Positions 58,396 to 64,000 of a stretch of DNA of 64,000 nt are shown here, one piece after another. A program made the translations under genes and the position numbers. Numbering within the stretch: position 1 is the stretch's first letter; every line of letters starts with the position of its first letter. Source of the stretch: an uncultured Clostridia bacterium (GTDB lineage Bacteria > Bacillota > Clostridia > Christensenellales > Borkfalkiaceae); assembly GCA_944376295.1 (NCBI GenBank), contig CALWCE010000008.1, forward strand, positions 1 through 64,000, in the 5' to 3' direction. A model generated the notes under the pieces. The model was given only the letters and a program-made list of their open reading frames with translations. It was not told where the DNA came from and ran no database searches.

Positions 58396-58632
58396 ATGGC
58401 ACTCGGAAATTTCAGAGCGAGAGCAAACAGCACGCAGAGAACGACGCGGGCATTGATCACGTCGAGCGTCATCCCTGTGGAGTCCACAAAAAAGACTATG
58501 AAAGTAGACCTCCGTGTCAATGAGGATCTGTGGCGGACATTCGTTGAAGATTGTCAACGAAAAGGCGTCTCGGCGTCATCCGAGCTGCGCCGCTTTATGG
58601 AAGAGCAAGTCCGCGAAACTGAAGAACCTTGA
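58396..58632 (+). CDS. Putative ribbon-helix-helix centromere-binding protein
   Basis: Protein of 78 residues, two bases after parA. A basic unstructured N-terminus (NFRARANSTQRTTRAL) is followed by a short strand (KVDLRVNEDLW) and two helices (TFVEDCQRKGVSASSELRRFMEEQV), the ribbon-helix-helix layout. It should bind DNA repeats and ParA. The GTACGGACA palindromes on both sides of the operon are the natural candidates for its sites. Confidence 0.75.
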   Translation: MALGNFRARANSTQRTTRALITSSVIPVESTKKTMKVDLRVNEDLWRTFVEDCQRKGVSASSELRRFMEEQVRETEEP

Positions 58633-58640
58633 TACACACG

Positions 58641-58670
58641 TTCGTGTCCGTACAATTGTACGGACACGAA
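58641..58670. repeat. Perfect 30-base palindrome with GTCCGTAC/GTACGGAC core
   Basis: Fifteen-base arms, centre AATT, immediately after the partition operon and followed by TTTTAATA. The longest copy of the motif; a terminator role is also possible. Best candidate for a parS-like site. Confidence 0.88.
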
Positions 58671-58700
58671 TTTTAATATACGGCAAAAAAGGGGGCGAGG

Positions 58701-58964
58701 ATGGACTACTTACAGCTTGATTTGTTCGGGGGTGAGGTCCCCGTGGAAGAGATGGTGCAGCACGGAAAGAAATATCAGACGATGCAGGACGTCAATGGCA
58801 CGCTTGAGGGGAAGAGCTGCTTTCATTGCGCGCATTGTGTCGAATATCCGTCCAAGTCTGGAAAACGAATCAGACACAAGTGCGATATTTGGACGTGTTC
58901 GCCGGATGCGACGGTGCGTAAGAAAACACCGGCTTGCGGGAAATACGCCGCACGCTTTGACTAA
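58701..58964 (+). CDS. Cys-rich hypothetical protein
   Basis: Protein of 87 residues with CFHCAHC, a lone Cys pair CDIWTC and a final ACGKYAA; a possible zinc-binding fold. The first 25 residues are acidic (LDLFGGEVPVEEMVQ). GGGGGCGAGG precedes the ATG at 58701. The function is unknown. It lies between the palindrome and the origin-like repeats. Confidence 0.65.
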   Translation: MDYLQLDLFGGEVPVEEMVQHGKKYQTMQDVNGTLEGKSCFHCAHCVEYPSKSGKRIRHKCDIWTCSPDATVRKKTPACGKYAARFD

Positions 58965-58995
58965 CTTCATACGATACCCCGCTCTTTAAGAGAAC

Positions 58996-59109
58996 CAGGG
59001 GGTGGTCAAAATGACCATCCCCCCCCCTGGAGGGGGCGGACAAAATGACCGCCCCATATATTGAAATTTATACGATAAAGACGAGGCTGTACGGACATTT
59101 GTACGGACA
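58996..59109. repeat. Origin-like repeat block 1 (two iterons plus paired TGTACGGACA)
   Basis: Iterons GGTGGTCAAAATGACCATCC (59001-59020) and GGCGGACAAAATGACCGCC (59035-59053), then an AT-rich step, then two direct TGTACGGACA at 59088-59097 and 59100-59109, period 12. The same order recurs in block 2. Confidence 0.85.
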
Positions 59110-59251
59110 TTAAGGAGAAAAGATGAACAGAAACGATAATTATCATACAGGTTTTGGATAAATATTTAACAATATTAAGCACAATATCACCGATCCTATC
59201 GCAGATGCGTCTCTCACCCATCTTTTGAGAGCCCGTCAAGGCAGCAGGAGG

Positions 59252-59360
59252 GGTGGACAAAATGACCACCCCCCCTTCTGGAGGGGACGGACAAAATGAC
59301 CGCCCCATATATTGAAAAATATGCGATAGATGCCAAGATGTACGGACACTTGTACGGACA
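59252..59360. repeat. Origin-like repeat block 2 (two iterons plus paired TGTACGGACA)
   Basis: Iterons GGTGGACAAAATGACCACC (59252-59270) and the copy centred near 59295, the shared CCATATATTGAAA AT-rich step, then TGTACGGACA at 59339-59348 and 59351-59360. Spacing inside the block matches block 1. Confidence 0.85.
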
Positions 59361-59398
59361 GCTTGTAGTAATTTGAACAAACAAAGGGGACATGGAAA

Positions 59399-60301
59399 AT
59401 GATAAAGAACGAGAACTATTATACTATCTTCGGCTGGATGCTGAAGGAACTTAATCTAAACGGCATCGATCTTGTCGTTTACGCGATCATCTATTCCTTT
59501 TCGCAAGACGGGGAAAGCGAATTTAAGGGCAGTCTTGCTTACATAGCAGAATTCACGGGGGCATCTGAGAGGACAATACGTCGAAGCCTTCGTCATCTTG
59601 AGGATATGGGCTATATCGAGATGAGTGAGCGCAATCAGAGCGCGGGGATCGCAAATAGTTATCGTTCCATCGTTGACCTTAACCGCCTATCGGAGATCGG
59701 CAAACAAAATGACCGTCCTCTCCCCGAGGAACAAAGGGGGGCGGACAAAATGACCGCCCCGGGCGGACAAAATGTCCGGGGGGACGGACAAAATGACCGC
59801 CCTATTATAAATATAAATAGAAATACAAGTTATAGAGAAAGAAAGAAAGAAAGTATAAAAAAAGAAGCATCATCCAAGTTCGAGAAAATGAGCGATGAGG
59901 AGCTTTTAGATTGGGGGCAGAATCCAATCGATCTTTTCGATCCTCAGCAAGAAGCTGAGTTTTATGCTTGGAACGATGAGTGCCAAAGGCGGAAAGCTGA
60001 CGCAAAGCAATGGGACGGGAAGATCATCAAAACGCAGACAAATTTTGAACGGCTTGAAAGCCACGAAGAAGTTATGGAACGTATGGGCGTTGACCCGCTG
60101 CTCAAAGATGCGTTTCGAGAGCTGCTGCGAAACAGCTATGCAAACGGACATTTGGTCGTAAACGCACAGCTTGAGGATATGATCATCCGCTTGGATGAGC
60201 GGTTTGATAGAGACGAAGAAAGCAAGATCAAAACGGTAAAAAAGGCAGCGGCCGGCGGTTGGTACGATATCAACGAATGGTTGACGCCGTTGAAGGTATA
60301 A
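59399..60301 (+). CDS. Replication-initiator-like winged-HTH protein carrying its own iterons
   Basis: Protein of 300 residues. The N-terminal winged HTH (residues 5-75: GIDLVVYAIIYSFSQ, then LAYIAEFTGASERTIRRSL) is of the kind found in DnaD/O-type initiators. The middle (about residues 98-135) is a Gln/Asn/Asp/Arg repeat (KQNDRPLPEE, then GGQNVRGDGQNDRP) that is simply the translation of four iterons. The C-terminal part (residues 150-300) is acidic and helical (RFDRDEESKIKTVKKAAAGG). AAAGGGG lies eight bases before the ATG. A lambda O-like role at an intragenic origin is inference from this layout. Confidence 0.75.
   Translation: MIKNENYYTIFGWMLKELNLNGIDLVVYAIIYSFSQDGESEFKGSLAYIAEFTGASERTIRRSLRHLEDMGYIEMSERNQSAGIANSYRSIVDLNRLSEIGKQNDRPLPEEQRGADKMTAPGGQNVRGDGQNDRPIININRNTSYRERKKESIKKEASSKFEKMSDEELLDWGQNPIDLFDPQQEAEFYAWNDECQRRKADAKQWDGKIIKTQTNFERLESHEEVMERMGVDPLLKDAFRELLRNSYANGHLVVNAQLEDMIIRLDERFDRDEESKIKTVKKAAAGGWYDINEWLTPLKV
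59699..59802. repeat. Four intragenic iterons
   Basis: Copies at 59699-59717 (diverged), 59740-59758, 59762-59778 (with TGTCCG) and 59782-59802. Consensus GGCGGACAAAATGACCGCC, the same as in blocks 1 and 2, on the same strand, 22-41 bases apart. Confidence 0.88.
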
Positions 60302-60312
60302 CGAGGAACATT

Positions 60313-63300
60313 ATGGATTGGAAGAACTTTGAAGTTAAATTCCCCGAAGCACCCGACGTGGGAGAAACAGTACGCTACCGCCGCTATCAGGCGATCGCAA
60401 AAGAGTACCCGAACGCATTTATCATCGACCGAATGGGCGATTTTTACGAGATTCTCGGCGATTGCGCCGTGGAGGCTGCGAATGCGATCGGTCTCACACT
60501 TACCTCTCGCAGCATGGGGACGGAAGGGCGCGTGCCTATGGTAGGCTTCCCTTATCACGTCGCGCCGCAGTACATAGACAAGCTCGTGCAGTTTCGCGCC
60601 GTCGTGCTCGCTCCGGACGGAGAAGAAAAACAGTTCTTCCCTGCCGCAAATAGAGCGGCGCAGGAACGCTCGGCGGACGTTATATCCATTTCCGATGCGG
60701 CTTCAGAACCTAATCCGTTTGACGATCCCGTCTCGTTTTCGCCCGAAGAGACCGAAAATCAAGGGCAATCCACAGAAAAGCATGAGCCCGGCATTCAGGA
60801 GAGACGTCGTAGAAAAAAGCCGCAGCTCTCCCTGTTTGACCTTGCCGAAGCCGAAGAGAAGTCGGAGAAAGAGCAACTCATCGAGCGCGTTCTGCAAAGA
60901 GGAACGGCATTTGAGGATGGGAAGTTCCGCATTTACGACGAGTACCGTAAAAACCCTACGTCAAAAGCCTTCGCAGACTATTTGAAAAGCGAATATGGCT
61001 CGGGCGGTCAGAGCATTGACGATACGTTTTTCATTACCGAATCGCGCGGCATTAAGATCTTAGTCCCCGGCGTATTTGGGAGAGACGATAAGATCTTCCT
61101 TTCGTGGAAAGAAGTTGCAAATCGGATCGGAGATCTCATCGATGAGGAGAAGTATCTCGGCGAAGAAGAGATAAAGGAGTACCGCGAGAAGCAAGAGGCG
61201 AAACGGAAAGCAGAGGAAGAAAAGTCGAAGCGGCTTTCGTCTCTTATCGGGCGCGTCATCAACGGCGCGATCGAGGTTAGAAAGCAGCGTATCATGGCGG
61301 CATATTCCGGTGACAAAAATTCGGCCGACTTTGCGGCAGTCGTCTGCGATGAGTACGGTTACAGCATCGAGACCGGAGACGGCTATTTCGCGCAGTATAT
61401 CACCTCGCAAGGGGTACGTCTGCACGAGCTTGATGAGAACGGCAGGATCGTGTTTGAGGCAAATCTGACTTGGAATGCCTTTGCAAGCCTGATCGGAGAT
61501 ATGATCGACCGCGGTGCGTATGAGCTGCAAAGCCACGAAACAAAAGAGCAGCAGAACGTGAACGACCATGCTGAGATCATTGACAGAATGGTGCAGCTCG
61601 GCACGCGAAACACGGAAAGCGGAAAGTACGCATACTACTACGGTACATTTGGGAAGGACGAGGAGTATGTCCGCGCACATTGCAATGAGATCAAAGAGGC
61701 CATGCTTGCGCGGGGGGAAATCAAAGCGGTCGAAAGCGACGAATGGTATATCCATGCAGAGTTTTACGAGGAATTCTGCGAAAAGCTGAACGGCGTGGAA
61801 CAGCAAGTAAAACGCATCGTTGAGAGCATCGTCTCCGAGGGAACTCAGGCAACGTTGGATACCGTTTGGCTCGTGGAATATGCCGATCTCGGCGAGGATG
61901 AGGCGTTTGTTCGGGAACACATAGACCTTGTGCGGGAAGAGCTCCTAAGCCGCGAAGAAGTCGCGGACGTAGAGATCGACGAGCGCGGGATCGATACGAC
62001 GTTTTTCTATGCTTTTTGCCCGAACTATGAGCTTCAGGAGGGCGATGAGGGGTACGAGGAGCAAGTAGAACAGCAGGACGGGGAAAACCTTTCGACCACT
62101 GCGACTGAGGAAGAGGCGAGCGGGAACGGACCAAAGGCAAGGTACCGCAATAACATCGCCGCCATCCGGCTCGTGAACTTCTTGGACTCTCACAATATGA
62201 CGGCGACCGAGGAACAAAGGGCAACGCTCTCCCGTTATGTCGGATGGGGCGGGCTGCCTCAGGCGTTTGATGCGCACAACGCCGCATGGGCAAAGGAGTA
62301 CGAAGAACTCAAGGGACTTTTGTCTGCCGAGGACTACGAACAGGCAAAGGCGAGCACGCTTTCCGCCTTCTATACGCCGCAGGAAGTCATTGCGGGAATG
62401 TATGACATTTTGCAGCGTTTCGGCGTGCATGGCGGGAACCGTATTTTGGAACCCGCAATGGGAACGGGGAATTTCTTTGCCTATATGCCCGCCTCGATCG
62501 CAGAAGGCGCACAGCGGTATGGCGTAGAGCTTGACCGCGTGACGGGCAGGATCGCCGCGAAGTTATATCCCAATATCAATGTGCAGATCAAGGGCTTCGA
62601 GGATACGTCTTTCCCCGACGGGATGTTTGACGTCGTGGTGGGCAACGTGCCGTTCGGCGGCTTTGGCGTATTTGACAGCGCCTATAACCGCTATAACTTC
62701 CGCATCCACGATTATTTCCTCGCCAAATCCATTGATAAGGTGCGGGCGGGCGGGATCGTCGCCGTCATCACCTCGAAGGGCACGATGGACAAGCAGAACG
62801 AAAGCGCCCGGCGATACGTCGCGGAGCGGGCGGAACTTCTCGGCGCAATCAGGCTGCCCAACAACGCCTTCAAGTCAACAGCCGGAACGGAAGCCGTTGC
62901 AGATATTCTCTTCTTCCGCAAGCGGGAAGAAAAGTTGCAAGATCTTTCGGGCGAACGCTGGATCGGCCTTGCCGAAAATGCAGACGGGATGCGGCTCAAC
63001 GCCTACTTTGTGGAGCATCCCGAGATGGTCCTCGGAACGCTCGCATTTGAGACCGGCCTCTACGGCGGGATGGACATCACCGTCAAGCCCGACGGGCGGG
63101 AGCTCGGCGCTGCGATCGCAGAGGCGGCGCAGAATTTGCCGCGAGAGATCTTCACGGCTCGCGAACGGACGGAAGAGCCGTCTGAAGCAGAAAACATCGA
63201 AACAGATTACAACATCAAGGAAGGGTGCTTTACCGTCATCCGCGGCAAGGTCTATCAGCGCATCGGCGACGCGATGGAAGAAAGAACGCCCTCGAAGCCG

Positions 63301-64000
63301 AAAGACGCGGTCGAACGAATTACCGCCATGATCGCCTTGAAGGATGAACTCCATCATATCCTCGATCTGCAAGCGCAAGGCTGTTCTGACGAGGTGCTTG
63401 CCGCCATGCAGGTAAGCCTGAATGCCCGCTATGACGCCTTTGTCAAAGCATACGGTGCGCTCAACACGCAGACCAACGTGCGGCTGTTCCGCGACGATGC
63501 CGAGAGCGCCTTCCTTTTCGCTTCGGAAAACGTGGAAGGGGAGAGCTATACGAAGGCCGATATTTTCTCGAAGCGCACGGTGCGTCCGTACATTGTCCCG
63601 ACAGAGACCAAAGACTGCTACGAGGCAATGCAGATCTCGAAGAACGAGCGCGGCAGAGTGGACATTGCTTACATCGAAGAGCTTACAGGCAAGGACTATG
63701 ATACCGTTCTATCCGAGCTGGAAAGCGCCGTTTTCCGCGATCCCGCAAAAATAGCGGAAGGGGACAAATACTCCGGATTCGTGACCGCGAGCGAATATCT
63801 TGCAGGCGACGTCGTCACGAAACTTGCAGCAGCAAGCGAAAAAGCCTTAGAAGACCCGAGTTTCAAGCGTAATGTTGAAGCGTTGCAAGCGGTGCAGCCC
63901 GAGCGCATCAGCGCAAGCGACATTGCAGTGCGGCTCGGCGCGCCGTGGATCGATAAAAAGTATTACGAACAATTCTTCTGCGAGCTCGTCGAAGTCCCGT
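60313..64000 (+). CDS. Giant MutS-I-like / adenine methyltransferase protein (partial, runs off the window)
   Basis: Open from ATG 60313 to the last base, at least 1,229 codons with no stop. Residues 20-75 (YRRYQAIAKEYPNAF, then DRMGDFYEILGDCAVEAAN, then LTLTSR) resemble MutS mismatch-recognition domain I. The middle is charged and partly repetitive; from about residue 640 it is a class I methyltransferase: RYVGWGGLPQAF, the SAM loop EPAMGTGNFF, and VVGNVPFGGFGV in place of the usual NPPY/NPPF catalytic motif, then IHDYFLAKSIDKVRAGG. Proteins of this kind in Bacillota mobile elements usually continue into an SNF2-type helicase, which would lie beyond the window. Likely role: modifying or protecting element DNA. 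Confidence 0.85.
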   Translation, partial: MDWKNFEVKFPEAPDVGETVRYRRYQAIAKEYPNAFIIDRMGDFYEILGDCAVEAANAIGLTLTSRSMGTEGRVPMVGFPYHVAPQYIDKLVQFRAVVLAPDGEEKQFFPAANRAAQERSADVISISDAASEPNPFDDPVSFSPEETENQGQSTEKHEPGIQERRRRKKPQLSLFDLAEAEEKSEKEQLIERVLQRGTAFEDGKFRIYDEYRKNPTSKAFADYLKSEYGSGGQSIDDTFFITESRGIKILVPGVFGRDDKIFLSWKEVANRIGDLIDEEKYLGEEEIKEYREKQEAKRKAEEEKSKRLSSLIGRVINGAIEVRKQRIMAAYSGDKNSADFAAVVCDEYGYSIETGDGYFAQYITSQGVRLHELDENGRIVFEANLTWNAFASLIGDMIDRGAYELQSHETKEQQNVNDHAEIIDRMVQLGTRNTESGKYAYYYGTFGKDEEYVRAHCNEIKEAMLARGEIKAVESDEWYIHAEFYEEFCEKLNGVEQQVKRIVESIVSEGTQATLDTVWLVEYADLGEDEAFVREHIDLVREELLSREEVADVEIDERGIDTTFFYAFCPNYELQEGDEGYEEQVEQQDGENLSTTATEEEASGNGPKARYRNNIAAIRLVNFLDSHNMTATEEQRATLSRYVGWGGLPQAFDAHNAAWAKEYEELKGLLSAEDYEQAKASTLSAFYTPQEVIAGMYDILQRFGVHGGNRILEPAMGTGNFFAYMPASIAEGAQRYGVELDRVTGRIAAKLYPNINVQIKGFEDTSFPDGMFDVVVGNVPFGGFGVFDSAYNRYNFRIHDYFLAKSIDKVRAGGIVAVITSKGTMDKQNESARRYVAERAELLGAIRLPNNAFKSTAGTEAVADILFFRKREEKLQDLSGERWIGLAENADGMRLNAYFVEHPEMVLGTLAFETGLYGGMDITVKPDGRELGAAIAEAAQNLPREIFTARERTEEPSEAENIETDYNIKEGCFTVIRGKVYQRIGDAMEERTPSKPKDAVERITAMIALKDELHHILDLQAQGCSDEVLAAMQVSLNARYDAFVKAYGALNTQTNVRLFRDDAESAFLFASENVEGESYTKADIFSKRTVRPYIVPTETKDCYEAMQISKNERGRVDIAYIEELTGKDYDTVLSELESAVFRDPAKIAEGDKYSGFVTASEYLAGDVVTKLAAASEKALEDPSFKRNVEALQAVQPERISASDIAVRLGAPWIDKKYYEQFFCELVEVP

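Larger units (their letters stand above)
58965..59398. other. Intergenic candidate replication origin (434 bases)
   Basis: Contains the two repeat blocks and a separating AT-rich stretch (59115-59200) but no credible gene. It leads straight into the replication protein gene. An origin is inferred from layout only. Confidence 0.7.
50258..64000. mobile_element. Integrative element, left part (right end outside the window)
   Basis: The DNA right of the tRNA-Leu differs from the chromosome: a tyrosine integrase pointing at the tRNA, phage-type HTH regulators, a toxin-antitoxin pair, YopX, ParA, a replication protein with iterons, and a giant methylase protein. Much of it is AT-richer than the chromosome. 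The left boundary must lie within the 3' half of tRNA-Leu, which serves as attachment site. No terminal repeat is visible because the right end is not here. No relaxase or conjugation gene is seen in the window, so conjugative element, mobilisable island and phage-like plasmid all remain possible. Confidence 0.9.

Noticed and set aside
50203..64000. CRISPR array among the repeats
   Set aside because: Repeat spacing and unit lengths are irregular, intervals are not spacers of equal size, and no cas gene is near.

Overview
The window is Bacillota DNA, most likely class Clostridia and a gut or faecal spore former. The evidence is a sigma-G gene with a YlmC/YmxH-type sporulation protein, strong Shine-Dalgarno sites, standard TTGACA/TATAAT promoters, an ECF vitamin transporter, an arginine-phosphatase-type YwlE, and a beta-glucuronidase with the glucuronide-recognition N-x-K motif. 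The chromosome is GC-rich. I could not place it below class with confidence; Christensenellales-like lineages are a guess.

Bases 1-50202 are chromosomal. The first ~590 bases are an AT-richer fragment of a repeat-type surface protein. It stops abruptly against a MscS channel gene, so it is either an old rearrangement or an assembly join. Next come an aquaporin, a DUF421/DUF4363 pair, and a tetrahydrofolate riboswitch driving folT. A dense run of housekeeping genes follows (lgt, pncB, lspA, rluD, pyrR, der, plsY, then ecfA1-ecfA2-ecfT-truA, mnmE). A beta-glucuronidase operon faces an AraC regulator, and its permease gene is broken by one in-frame amber codon. Then come a dTDP-rhamnose operon with a glycosyltransferase and a flippase, marR-degV, sigG, a DnaD-type replication protein, sbcDC, lepB, a second degV, pepF, dnaB, the tsaC-ywlE-rpiB cluster, and a DUF1538 membrane protein paired with a double PII-like protein.

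From tRNA-Leu(CAG) at 50203 to the window end lies the left part of an integrative element whose right end is outside the window. Its order is: integrase; a short coupled reading frame; a HigBA toxin-antitoxin pair between direct repeats; four HTH regulators with separate operator sets, one set laid out like a phage immunity switch; small membrane and Cys-rich proteins; a non-coding block of four repeated hairpin units; a lipoprotein with Cys-rich repeats; YopX; ParA with a small ribbon-helix-helix-like partner; a replication protein with eight iterons upstream of and inside its gene; and the start of a giant methylase protein with a MutS-I-like N-terminus.

The most unusual part of the element is its layered repeat grammar. 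Palindromes built on GTACGGACA recur in front of most accessory genes. A second palindrome, ATTAC-NTT-GTAAT, recurs three times. The iterons share the CGGACA core. The four repeats at 55326-55864 keep the same hairpins while their stem bases change together, which is the signature of a conserved RNA or single-stranded DNA structure. I regard that block, the dispersed palindromes and the intragenic origin as the best candidates for something undescribed.
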